Source: Myceligenerans crystallogenes (GTDB lineage: Bacteria > Actinomycetota > Actinomycetes > Actinomycetales > Cellulomonadaceae). From it: a stretch of 64,000 nucleotides of DNA. This document shows positions 49,843 through 57,899 of the stretch, in pieces. The notes below the pieces were generated by a model, which saw nothing but the letters and a program-made list of their open reading frames with translations, ran no database searches and had not been told where the DNA came from. The position numbers and the translations under genes are program-made. Each line of letters begins with the position of its first letter. Positions within the stretch are counted from its first letter, which is position 1. The stretch covers positions 62,001-126,000 of the forward strand of contig NZ_BAAANL010000003.1 in assembly GCF_039529775.1 (NCBI RefSeq), given 5' to 3'.

Positions 49843-52577
49843 ACAGCTTCGCGGCGGCGGTGGCCGGTCCGGACGGACAGGCGCTCGACCAGATCAGGAT
49901 CACGGGAGTGAGCGGGCGCGGCCGGCACGGCGTGCTCGAGTCGGAGCGTGCCACGGGCCAGGAGTTCCGGGCCGACGTGGTGCTGCACCTCGACACGCGC
50001 CCGGCCGCGGAGGGCGACGACCTGCGCGCCACCGTCAGCTACGCGGACGTGGCGCAGGAGACGCACGACATCCTCGTGGGTGAGCCGGTCGACCTCATCG
50101 AGACGCTCGCCGAGCGCATCGCCGCGGTCGCGCTCTCGCACGACGCCGTGTACGCGGTGGACGTGACGGTGCACAAGCCGCAGGCGCCCATTCCCGTGGC
50201 CTTCGCCGACGTCGAGGTCACCATCCGCCGGGACCGCGTGGCGGTCCCGCCCGCGGTCGGGGCGGCGCCGTCGGCGCCGGTCGCGGCGGACGGCGCGGGA
50301 CCGGCGGATCCGGGGACGACGACGGCGGCCCCGGCCGGGCACGAGCTCCCCGGCGGCGACGTGGCGGAGGACCCGCTGGCCTGGCCTCCGACGGAGTCCG
50401 CCGCGGTAGCGGCCGGCCCGTCGGACGAGCCCGCGGCTCCGCTGACCGGCACCGCGCAGGACGCGGAGCCGAACGGCTTGGTGGTCCCCGAGATCAGCCC
50501 GATGCCCGCCGCGCCCGAGGCGTTCGCCGCGGGGCCGGAGCAGGCCGGGGCGCCGGCGCAGGAGCCGGCCGAGATCGCCCCGCAGGCCGAGCAGCCGGTC
50601 GCCGTCCCGGCCTTCGAGCCGTCGGCCGACGCGCCCGCGCGCCCGCTCGACGAGGAAGTGACCGCCCGCCGTCCCGCTTATGACCCGGACGCCTACGCGG
50701 CCGTTGCCGCGGGCGCCGCCGGTGCCGCGGCCGTCGCCGGGTTCGCGGCGCAGGAGCCCGAGACCCCGCCGAACGGGGCGCCCGCGGAGGCGCAGCCGGA
50801 GCAGTACGCCGGCGAGCGGTTCCCCGAGCAGCAGTACCAGCAGGACTACCCGGCGGATTACCAGCAGGAGGAGTACCAGCGGGAGCAGGCGCCCGGGTTC
50901 CCCGGCGACCAGCAGGCGCCCGCGGGCCAGGAACCGGTCGGGTCGCACTACGAGGCGATCCAGCACCCGCGGTTCGACTCGCAGCAGGACCCGGCGGACG
51001 CGCACGACCAGGACGCGCAGCAGCAGTTCCAGGACCCGCGGCAGTTCTCCGACGCACAGCAGTTCGGCGAGGGGCAGCAGTTCGCGGATCCCCAGCAGTT
51101 CGCCGACGGACAGCAGTTCTCCGACTCCCAGCAGTTCGCCGAGGGTCAGCAGTTCGCCGAGGGGCAGCCGCATCCTGCCGGGCAGCAGTCCTTCCCGCAG
51201 GACCAGGAGCAGTACCAGCCCGAGCCGCAGTACCACGAGGACGCGGCGCAGCAGTTCCAGGAGCCGCAGCAGCAGTACGCGGACGCGCACCAGTTCCCGG
51301 CCGACGCGCAGCCCTACGCCGGCGAGCAGCAGGCGTTCCCGCAGGACCAGCAGCAGTACCAGCCCGAGCCGCAGTTCCAGCCGGCCCCGGCCGCGCAGCC
51401 CGCACCGGCCGAGCAGCCCGCGGCGGCGTCGTCGGACATGCCCGGGAACGGCCCGGTGGACCGCCTCGACGAGACGCCCGCCGAACCCGTCGAGGTCGTG
51501 CTCGCGCTCGGCGCGAACCTGGGCGACCCGCAGGCGACCCTCCGGGCCGCGGTCCTGGACCTGGACCGGATCGCCGGGCTGCAGATCACCGAGGTCTCCC
51601 CGCTGGCCCGGACCGCCGCCGTCGGCGGGCCGGAGCAGCCGGACTACCTCAACGCCGTCGTCGTCGCGCGGACGCGGCTGTCGCCGCGCGGCCTGCTGCA
51701 CGCGTGCCAGGCGGTGGAGCACGCGCACGGCCGCACCCGCGAGGAGCACTGGGGGCCGCGCACCCTCGACATCGACGTGGTCACCTACGGGCTGCTGACG
51801 GCCGCCGCGGACGACCTCGAGGTGCCGCACCCCCGCGCCCACGAGCGCGCGTTCGTGCTCGAGCCGTGGGCCCAGCTGAAGCCCGAGGCGGTGCTGCCCG
51901 GCCTGGGCGGCGGCCCGGTGGCCCAGCTCGCCGCGACCGCCCAGGACCGCGGCGGCATCCGCTGGCTCGCGCTGGACTGGCTGACGGAGTCGAACTCGGG
52001 CGCGGACCCGACGGGCGACGTCGAGCCGCAGCCCACGGCGTCGCACCGCCCGTACAACCCGCCCGCCCCGGCGCAGCCCGAGGCGCCCGCCCAGCAGCAG
52101 CCGATGCCGGGCGCGCCCGGCCAGGGACAGCCGGGCCAGCACCCGGGGGAGCAGTTCCAGCAGCAGCCCCCGCAGCAGCAGAACCCGTTCCAGCCGCCGC
52201 AGGACGCGTTCCAGCCGCCGCAGGACGGCCAGGGCTTCGCCGGCTCCGGCTCGACGCCGTACCCGCAGCAGGCGGGTGCGGTGCCGCCGCCCCAGGAGTC
52301 GCTGGTCCCGGCGCCGGCGGCGCACGCCCCCGGGCCCCGCTCCGCGCCGGTGGTCCCGGCCGCCGTGCGCGAGACCGCGCACCAGGAGATCCCCGCGGAG
52401 CCGGTCCCCCTGGACCCGGCTCCGGCGAAGCCGGTGTTCGCGCCCGTCCGGCCGCAGCCGGGCGACGTGCCGTTCGCCCCGGTGAACCACCAGCAGGGCA
52501 CCCAGCAGCCCGCCGCCACGACCGACGAGCGCCCGGCCTGGATGCCGGTACTGCCCGACGACAACGGGCAGCGCTGA
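49839..52577 (+). CDS. folBK: FolB-FolK fusion: dihydroneopterin aldolase / HPPK with very long Gln/Pro-rich linker and tail
   Basis: 912 residues. Residues 1-130 are dihydroneopterin aldolase (ITGVSGRGRHGVLESER, VSYADVAQETHDILV, LIETLAERIAAVAL). About 131-548 are low-complexity Ala/Pro then Gln-rich, with 18-base QFADGQ-type repeats. About 549-715 are HPPK (VVLALGANLGDPQATLRAAV, GPEQPDYLNAVVV, GRTREEHWGPRTLDIDVVTY, VPHPRAHERAFVLEPW). About 716-912 are again Gln/Pro-rich. Both enzymes act in sequence in folate synthesis. Separate or tightly fused FolB-FolK total about 300 residues, so roughly 600 residues are extra and probably disordered. GTGA overlap with folP. Confidence 0.92.
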   Translation: MNSFAAAVAGPDGQALDQIRITGVSGRGRHGVLESERATGQEFRADVVLHLDTRPAAEGDDLRATVSYADVAQETHDILVGEPVDLIETLAERIAAVALSHDAVYAVDVTVHKPQAPIPVAFADVEVTIRRDRVAVPPAVGAAPSAPVAADGAGPADPGTTTAAPAGHELPGGDVAEDPLAWPPTESAAVAAGPSDEPAAPLTGTAQDAEPNGLVVPEISPMPAAPEAFAAGPEQAGAPAQEPAEIAPQAEQPVAVPAFEPSADAPARPLDEEVTARRPAYDPDAYAAVAAGAAGAAAVAGFAAQEPETPPNGAPAEAQPEQYAGERFPEQQYQQDYPADYQQEEYQREQAPGFPGDQQAPAGQEPVGSHYEAIQHPRFDSQQDPADAHDQDAQQQFQDPRQFSDAQQFGEGQQFADPQQFADGQQFSDSQQFAEGQQFAEGQPHPAGQQSFPQDQEQYQPEPQYHEDAAQQFQEPQQQYADAHQFPADAQPYAGEQQAFPQDQQQYQPEPQFQPAPAAQPAPAEQPAAASSDMPGNGPVDRLDETPAEPVEVVLALGANLGDPQATLRAAVLDLDRIAGLQITEVSPLARTAAVGGPEQPDYLNAVVVARTRLSPRGLLHACQAVEHAHGRTREEHWGPRTLDIDVVTYGLLTAAADDLEVPHPRAHERAFVLEPWAQLKPEAVLPGLGGGPVAQLAATAQDRGGIRWLALDWLTESNSGADPTGDVEPQPTASHRPYNPPAPAQPEAPAQQQPMPGAPGQGQPGQHPGEQFQQQPPQQQNPFQPPQDAFQPPQDGQGFAGSGSTPYPQQAGAVPPPQESLVPAPAAHAPGPRSAPVVPAAVRETAHQEIPAEPVPLDPAPAKPVFAPVRPQPGDVPFAPVNHQQGTQQPAATTDERPAWMPVLPDDNGQR
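51024..51167 (+). repeat. Eight 18-base tandem repeats in the FolB-FolK linker
   Basis: Units of the form CAGTTC-N9-CAG encode QFADGQ, QFSDSQ, QFAEGQ and similar. Seven are clear (51042-51167) and one degenerate copy precedes. The last two (51132-51149, 51150-51167) differ at one base, suggesting recent slippage. Confidence 0.85.
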
Positions 52578-52587
52578 GGCGGCCGGT

Positions 52588-53070
52588 ATGCGACGCACCT
52601 CGATCCCGAGCCTGCTGCTGATCCTCGCCGGCGTCGCCGTCGTGGGCTGGCCGGTGCTGCGGGCGCTCGAGGCCCGCGGCGTCCACCTGCCGCCGGTGCC
52701 GTGGCTCGTCGACGCCGCGATCGTCGTCCTGGCGGGCGTGGTGTTCTGGCTCGGCTGGACGGTGCGCGCCTACCAGAAGGGCGACCGTCCCTCGCTGGAC
52801 GGGCTCCGGGCGGCGCGCACGCTGGTGCTCGCCAAGGCGGCGTCGCTGGCGGGGGCGCTGCTCGGCGGCTGGTACCTGGCGCAGGTGCTGCTCGTCCTGC
52901 CGGACCTGGCGATCGAGCCGCGCCGGGACCGGGCGCTGGCGGCGGGGATCGCCGTCGCCTGCTCGCTGGGCCTGGCCGTCGTCGGCCTCGTGGTCGAGCG
53001 GTTCTGCCAGCTCCCGCCGCCCCCGGACGGCGAGGAGCGGGACACGAACGGCTCGACCGCGACCGCGTGA
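52588..53070 (+). CDS. DUF3180 family membrane protein
   Basis: 160 residues with four membrane helices (SLLLILAGVAVVGWPVLRAL; WLVDAAIVVLAGVVFWLGW; AKAASLAGALLGGWYLAQVL; AAGIAVACSLGLAVVGLVVE) and the conserved AARTLVLAKAASLAGALLGG. DUF3180 genes follow folK in many actinobacteria. The function is unknown. It starts ten bases after folBK. Confidence 0.88.
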   Translation: MRRTSIPSLLLILAGVAVVGWPVLRALEARGVHLPPVPWLVDAAIVVLAGVVFWLGWTVRAYQKGDRPSLDGLRAARTLVLAKAASLAGALLGGWYLAQVLLVLPDLAIEPRRDRALAAGIAVACSLGLAVVGLVVERFCQLPPPPDGEERDTNGSTATA

Positions 53071-53100
53071 CGTAGCGGGGGGCCGTGCGAGGATGGCGAC

Positions 53101-53583
53101 ATGACCAGCCCGTTCGACCCGCACGATGTGACCTGGAGCCGCGTGTCGCCCCGCCTGACGGCCGCGCGCCTCATCCCCGCGTCGATCACGTTCGCGGTGC
53201 CAGTCGTCGCCGGAGTGGTCCTGGCGCTGACCGTGGGGCGGTGGTTCTGGCTGCTCGCCGGGACGGCGGCGGTGCTGTGGGTGTGGACGGCGCTCCTCGT
53301 GCCGCGCCAGGTCCGGGCGATCGGCTACGCCGAGCGCGAGGACGACCTGCTGATCCGCAAGGGCATCATGTTCGTGTCGCTCACGGTGGTGCCGTACGGC
53401 CGCATGCAGTACGTCGACGTCGAGGCCGGCCCGCTCGACCGGCGGCTCGGGCTCGCCACGGTGCAGCTGCACACGGCGTCGCCGGGCACGGACGCCCAGA
53501 TCCCCGGCCTCCGGCCGCAGGAGGCGGCGCGCCTACGCGATCGTCTGGCCTCCCGCGGTGAGGCCAGGCTGGCGGGGCTGTGA
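53101..53583 (+). CDS. Bacterial PH-domain membrane protein (YdbS type)
   Basis: 160 residues with two membrane helices followed by a bPH2 domain (YAEREDDLLIRKGIMFVSLT, VVPYGRMQYVDVEAGPLDRR, ATVQLHTASPGTDAQIPGL). It is paired with the larger PH protein by a GTGA overlap; such YdbS-YdbT pairs are common. The role, possibly in envelope stress, is not established. Confidence 0.88.
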   Translation: MTSPFDPHDVTWSRVSPRLTAARLIPASITFAVPVVAGVVLALTVGRWFWLLAGTAAVLWVWTALLVPRQVRAIGYAEREDDLLIRKGIMFVSLTVVPYGRMQYVDVEAGPLDRRLGLATVQLHTASPGTDAQIPGLRPQEAARLRDRLASRGEARLAGL

Positions 53584-55184
53584 ACGGCCCGGGAGCCGTG
53601 CCGGACGACGTCAGGCCGGACGAGACCAAGCCCGACGGCATCGGGTTGGACGACGCCGCGCCGGAGAGCGTGCCGGACAGCACCGATTCCCTCAGCTGGC
53701 GCCGCGTGCACCCCGTCACGCCCATGGTGCGGGGCTGGGCGGTGCTGGGTGGCGCGATCTTCATCGTGGGCCAGCAGACGCTGGACGGCGGGCCGGGTGA
53801 GGACCGCGGGCTGATCGGCCTGCTCACCAGCGATTTCTGGTGGACGGTCCCGCTCGGCCTGGTCCTGGTCGCGCTCGCCGGGTTCGGCTACGCCGCGCTC
53901 GCCTGGCGCATGACGACGTTCGCGGTCGGCGAGGAGACGGTGCACCTGCGCCGCGGCATCCTGTTCAAGCAGCAGCGGCACGCCCGCCTCGACCGGCTGC
54001 AGGCGGTGGACGTGCGGCAGCCGCTCGTCGCGCGGTTGTTCGGGCTGTGCGAGCTCAAGCTCGAGGTGGCGGGCGGGTCGGACTCGGGCGTCACGATCGG
54101 CTACCTGCGCGACGCCGACGCCGCCGCGCTGCGCAACGAGCTCCTGGCGCGTGCCGCGGGCCTCAAGGGAACCCCGGCCTCGACCAGCGGCGTCGTCCCG
54201 CCGCCGGACGCCGGCGGCGCGGCGCCGGCCCCCGGCGGCACCCCCGAAGGGACGACGACGTCGCCCGCCGACGGGCCGCTGCTGGTCGAGGCTCCCGAGC
54301 GACCGGTCCTGGAGGTCCAGCCCGGGCGGCTGATCGCCTCGCTGCTGCGGAACGGCGTCTCGATCGGCTTCGCGCTGTTCACGATCGGCCTGATCGTCAC
54401 GATGATCGTCACCGGACGGCCGCAGATCGTGTTCACGGTGATCGCGCCGATCATCGGTATCGGCGGGTACCTGTTCAACCGGTTCTCCACGGAGTTCGCG
54501 TTCCGGGTGGCGATCAGCGCCGACGGGATCCGGCTGCGGCACGGCCTGCTGGAGACGCGGGCGCAGACCATCCCGCCGGGGCGGGTGCAGGCGGTGTCGC
54601 TGACGCAGGGCCTGCTGTGGCGCGGGCCGGACTGGTGGCGGGTCCAGGTGAACGTCGCGGGCTACGGGGGCGACTCGAACGCGGAGACCACCAACGTCCT
54701 GCTGCCGGTCGGCACGCGCGACGAGGCGCTGACGGTGCTGTCGCTCGTCCTGCCGGACCTCGGCGTGGAGGACCCGCGCGCGGTGCTCGACGACGGCCTG
54801 TCGGGCGACTCGCGCCGCACGGGCCGGTTCGTCGGCAGCCCGCGCAGCGCACGCTGGGTCGATCCGGTCGGCTGGCGCCGGCAGGGCTTCGCGGTGACCG
54901 GCCGGGCGCTGTTGCTGCGCGGCGGGCGCCTGTACCGCATCCTGAACGTGGTGCCGCACGAGCGGACGCAGTCCCTGCGGATCGCGTCGGGGCCGCTGCA
55001 GCGGCGGCTGGGGCTCACCTCGTTCGAGGTGCACTCCACGCCGGGGCCGGTCTCCCCGCAGGTCAGTCATCTGCGCGCGGCGGACGCCGCGGCGCTGCTC
55101 GGCGAGCAGGCCGCCCGCGCCCGCACGGCCCGCGCCCACGCGGGACCCGAGAGGTGGATGGAGGACGGTGAGCATGAGCACTGA
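53580..55184 (+). CDS. Bacterial PH-domain membrane protein (YdbT type), multiple bPH2 domains
   Basis: 534 residues, with paired membrane helices and bPH2 domains that repeat the signature RRGILFKQQRHARLDRLQAV (first), RHGLLETRAQTIPPGRVQAV (second) and RGGRLYRILNVVPHERTQSL (third). A Pro/Gly-rich linker separates the first and second. It starts inside the stop of the YdbS-like gene. Its end overlaps the next gene, so it is part of the same transcript. Confidence 0.88.
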   Translation: MNGPGAVPDDVRPDETKPDGIGLDDAAPESVPDSTDSLSWRRVHPVTPMVRGWAVLGGAIFIVGQQTLDGGPGEDRGLIGLLTSDFWWTVPLGLVLVALAGFGYAALAWRMTTFAVGEETVHLRRGILFKQQRHARLDRLQAVDVRQPLVARLFGLCELKLEVAGGSDSGVTIGYLRDADAAALRNELLARAAGLKGTPASTSGVVPPPDAGGAAPAPGGTPEGTTTSPADGPLLVEAPERPVLEVQPGRLIASLLRNGVSIGFALFTIGLIVTMIVTGRPQIVFTVIAPIIGIGGYLFNRFSTEFAFRVAISADGIRLRHGLLETRAQTIPPGRVQAVSLTQGLLWRGPDWWRVQVNVAGYGGDSNAETTNVLLPVGTRDEALTVLSLVLPDLGVEDPRAVLDDGLSGDSRRTGRFVGSPRSARWVDPVGWRRQGFAVTGRALLLRGGRLYRILNVVPHERTQSLRIASGPLQRRLGLTSFEVHSTPGPVSPQVSHLRAADAAALLGEQAARARTARAHAGPERWMEDGEHEH

Positions 55185-55214
55185 CGGCGCGAGGAAGGTC
55201 GGCATGAGCACTGA
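55161..55214 (+). repeat. Duplicated ribosome-binding site and start codon
   Basis: GAGGACGGTGAGCATGAGCA continuing to CTGA (55161-55184) recurs as GAGGAAGGTCGGCATGAGCA with CTGA (55191-55214), 30 bases later and in frame. Both copies carry a Shine-Dalgarno and ATG-AGC-ACT-GAY. Confidence 0.8.
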
Positions 55215-56169
55215 TCCGGCGGCGCGGCCCGGCCGGCTCGGGGTCGGCGTCGTCGGCGCCGGGCGCGTCGGGGCCGTGCTGGGCAGCGCGCTGCGGGCGG
55301 CGGGTCACACCGTCGTCGGCGCGAGCGGCGTGTCCGAGGAGTCGCGCGAGCGCATCGCGACGATGCTGCCCGGCGTGCCCGTGCTCGAGGTGCCGCAGGT
55401 GGTGGAGCGCGCCGAGCTGGTGCTGCTCGCCGTGCCCGACGACGCCCTCGCGCCGCTGGTCGCGGGCCTCGGCGACACGGGCGCCTGGCAGACCGGCCAG
55501 CTCGTGGTGCACACGTCCGGCGCGGCCGGCGCGGCCGTGCTGGAGCCCGCCCGGCTCGCGGGCGCGATCCCGCTGGCGATCCATCCCGCGATGACGTTCA
55601 CGGGCACCTCGCTCGACCTGGCGCGGCTGACCGGCTGCACGTTCGCGGTGACCGGTCCCGCCGCCGTGCAGCCCATCGGGCAGGCGCTCGTGGTGGAGAT
55701 CGGCGGCGAGCCGGTGGTCGTGCCGGAGGAGGCGCGCGGGCTCTACCACGCCGCCCTGGCGCACGGCGCGAATCACCTGGTCGTGCTGGTCGCGCAGGCG
55801 GCGCAGGCGCTGCGGGAGGCGGGGATCGCGACGCCGGGCCGGGTGCTCGCGCCGCTGCTCGGCGCCGCGCTGGAGTCGTCGACGCGGGCGGCCGACGTCG
55901 TCGGCGACGGCCCCGGCGCGATCACGGCGCTCACCGGCCCGGTGTCGCGGGGCGACGTCGGCACGGTCGAGCGCCATCTCGGCGTCCTGGCGGACCTGGC
56001 GGCGCGCACCGGCGCGACCGACGTCCCGGCCGCCTACACCGCCCTCGCGAGCGGCGCGACGCGCCGCGCGCTCGCGAGCCACCGCATCGGGGACGACGCC
56101 GCGAGCGCCCTGCTCGACGTGCTGGAACGTGCCCGCGCTTCCGCGCAACGAAGGGCGAGCGGCGGGTGA
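55174..56169 (+). CDS. Rossmann-like/DUF2520 NAD(P)-binding protein
   Basis: 331 residues. The N-terminus has GVGVVGAGRVGAVLGSALRA (dinucleotide binding) and LVLLAVPDDALAPLV. The C-terminal DUF2520 helical domain has IPLAIHPAMTFTGTSLDL and ALAHGANHLVVLVAQAAQAL. The reaction is unknown. Its position directly before panC, seen in many actinobacteria, suggests a link to pantoate supply, for example as a ketopantoate reductase; that is inference. Two starts, 55174 and 55204, each have a good ribosome-binding site. Confidence 0.86.
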   Translation: MSTDGARKVGMSTDPAARPGRLGVGVVGAGRVGAVLGSALRAAGHTVVGASGVSEESRERIATMLPGVPVLEVPQVVERAELVLLAVPDDALAPLVAGLGDTGAWQTGQLVVHTSGAAGAAVLEPARLAGAIPLAIHPAMTFTGTSLDLARLTGCTFAVTGPAAVQPIGQALVVEIGGEPVVVPEEARGLYHAALAHGANHLVVLVAQAAQALREAGIATPGRVLAPLLGAALESSTRAADVVGDGPGAITALTGPVSRGDVGTVERHLGVLADLAARTGATDVPAAYTALASGATRRALASHRIGDDAASALLDVLERARASAQRRASGG

Positions 56170-56242
56170 GGGCCGAGGTACGAGGCCCTCGCCCGGAGCG
56201 GAGTCCGAGGAGCGCGGACATGGATACGAGGAGTGACCACTG

Positions 56243-57334
56243 ATGAACACGACTTCCGAGGGCGGGGCCGCCGCGGGTGGAGCCTCCGAGGGCGCGACGC
56301 CTGAGGGTGTGACACCCGAAAGTGCGACCTCCGCGGGCGTGGCGCCGCAGAGCGTGGCCACTGAGAGCCGCACCGTCGAGGGCGGGACCCTCGGCAGCAG
56401 CGACGTACTGGAGGAACACGCCGCGGTGGCCGCACCTCCCGCCGTCGTCCGGACGCGGGAGGACCTGCGTGAGGCGCTGGTGCGGTGGACGATGTCCGCA
56501 CCGATGGGCAGCCTGTCCGGCGGCGCGCCGGCGCGGCGTGCCGTCGTGATGACGATGGGCGCGCTGCACGAGGGACATCTTGAGCTGGTCCGCCGGGCAC
56601 GCGACGAGGCAGGTCCCAGCGGCCAGGTGGTCGTGACGATCTTCGTGAACCCGCTGCAGTTCGGCGCGGGCGAGGACCTGGAGAAGTACCCGCGTGACCT
56701 GGACGGCGACGTCGCGAAGCTGGCGACCGTGGGTGCCGACCTGGTGTTCGCCCCGGGCCCGGACGTCGTCTACCCGGGTGGCGACCCGATCGTGCGGGTG
56801 TCGGCGGGCCGGATCGGCGAGGTGCTGGAGGGCGAGTTCCGCCCGGGGCACATGGACGGCGTGCTGACCGTCGTGCTGAAGCTGCTGCACCTGGTGCGGC
56901 CGGACGTGGCCCTGTTCGGCCGGAAGGATGCGCAGCAGCTGCTGGCGGTGCGCCGGATGGCCGCCGATCTGGACCTGGACGTGGAGATCCTGGGCGTGGA
57001 GACGGTCCGTGACGAGGACGGCCTGGCGAAGTCGTCCCGGAACGCCTATCTGTCCCCGGAGGAGCGGGAACGTGCGCTGGCGCTGTCCCGGGCGCTGCGG
57101 GCGGGGGCCGAGGCGGGGGCGGGCGGCGCGGCGGCGGTGCGCCGGGCGGCGTCGGACGTCCTGAACGACGCCGACGGCGTCGTCGTGGATTACCTGGCCC
57201 TCGTGGATCCGTTTACGGTGGAACATGTGCCCGATGAGTTCGAGGGACCCGCGCTCCTCCTGGTAGCCGCGCGGGTGGGCGCGACAAGACTGATCGACAA
57301 CCACGTTGTTGAGGTGTCGCCGCAGGTCACGTGA
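56243..57334 (+). CDS. panC: Pantothenate synthetase with N-terminal extension
   Basis: 363 residues. It joins pantoate with beta-alanine using ATP. Motifs are VMTMGALHEGHLELVRRARD, TIFVNPLQFGAGEDLEKYPR, FGRKDAQQLLAVRRMAADLD and LAKSSRNAYLSPEER. The family core starts near residue 67 (PAVVRTREDLREAL). The first 65 residues are a low-complexity Ala/Glu/Ser/Thr/Gly stretch with degenerate five-residue units such as ATPEG, VTPES and VAPQS. GAGGAG precedes ATG 56243, so the extension is probably translated; an internal GTG near 56427 would remove it. Confidence 0.93.
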   Translation: MNTTSEGGAAAGGASEGATPEGVTPESATSAGVAPQSVATESRTVEGGTLGSSDVLEEHAAVAAPPAVVRTREDLREALVRWTMSAPMGSLSGGAPARRAVVMTMGALHEGHLELVRRARDEAGPSGQVVVTIFVNPLQFGAGEDLEKYPRDLDGDVAKLATVGADLVFAPGPDVVYPGGDPIVRVSAGRIGEVLEGEFRPGHMDGVLTVVLKLLHLVRPDVALFGRKDAQQLLAVRRMAADLDLDVEILGVETVRDEDGLAKSSRNAYLSPEERERALALSRALRAGAEAGAGGAAAVRRAASDVLNDADGVVVDYLALVDPFTVEHVPDEFEGPALLLVAARVGATRLIDNHVVEVSPQVT

Positions 57335-57377
57335 GTGATTCTGGAGGTCGGCGGCGCCGTCCCAGGAGGCTGGAACC

Positions 57378-57899
57378 GTGAACCACACCCCCCACCGCGC
57401 GCCCGTACGCCGCCCGGCGTCGCTGCAGCGGCCCATGATGATCTCCAAGATCCACCGCGCCACCGTCACCCAGGCGGATCTGCACTATGTGGGATCCATC
57501 ACCGTGGACTCCGACCTGCTCGACGCGGTCGACCTCGTTCCCGGGCAGCAGGTCGACGTCGTCGACGTGACCAACGGGGCGCGCCTGAGCACCTACGTGA
57601 TCCCCGGTGAGCCCGGTTCCGGGCAGATCTGCATCAACGGCGCGGCCGCGCACCTGGTGAAGCCGGGCGACATGGTCATCCTCATCGCCTACGGCATGAT
57701 GTCCGACGCCGACGCGCGCACCTTCCTGCCGCGCGTCGCCTTCGTCGACGAGCACAACCGGATCGTGGAGCAGAGCGACGAGCCGGGGCTCGTGCCGGAC
57801 GGCTACGGGCTCACCGAGAGCGGCCTGCCGATCGAGCCGTACCAGCAGGCCGGGCTGGTGCGGACGGCCGCCGGCCGGATGTCGGTCGACGAGCGGTGA
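57378..57899 (+). CDS. panD: Aspartate 1-decarboxylase proenzyme
   Basis: 173 residues. It self-cleaves at Gly-Ser (HYVGSITVD) to form the pyruvoyl cofactor and makes beta-alanine for panC. It also shows KIHRATVTQADL, NGARLSTYVIPG, INGAAAHLVKPGD and the AYGMMSDADA helix. The GTG start (57378) has AGGAGG nine bases upstream and adds 19 residues before the usual MMISKIHRA start at 57435. The C-terminal 40 residues exceed the usual length. GTGA overlap with nadB. Confidence 0.94.
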   Translation: MNHTPHRAPVRRPASLQRPMMISKIHRATVTQADLHYVGSITVDSDLLDAVDLVPGQQVDVVDVTNGARLSTYVIPGEPGSGQICINGAAAHLVKPGDMVILIAYGMMSDADARTFLPRVAFVDEHNRIVEQSDEPGLVPDGYGLTESGLPIEPYQQAGLVRTAAGRMSVDER

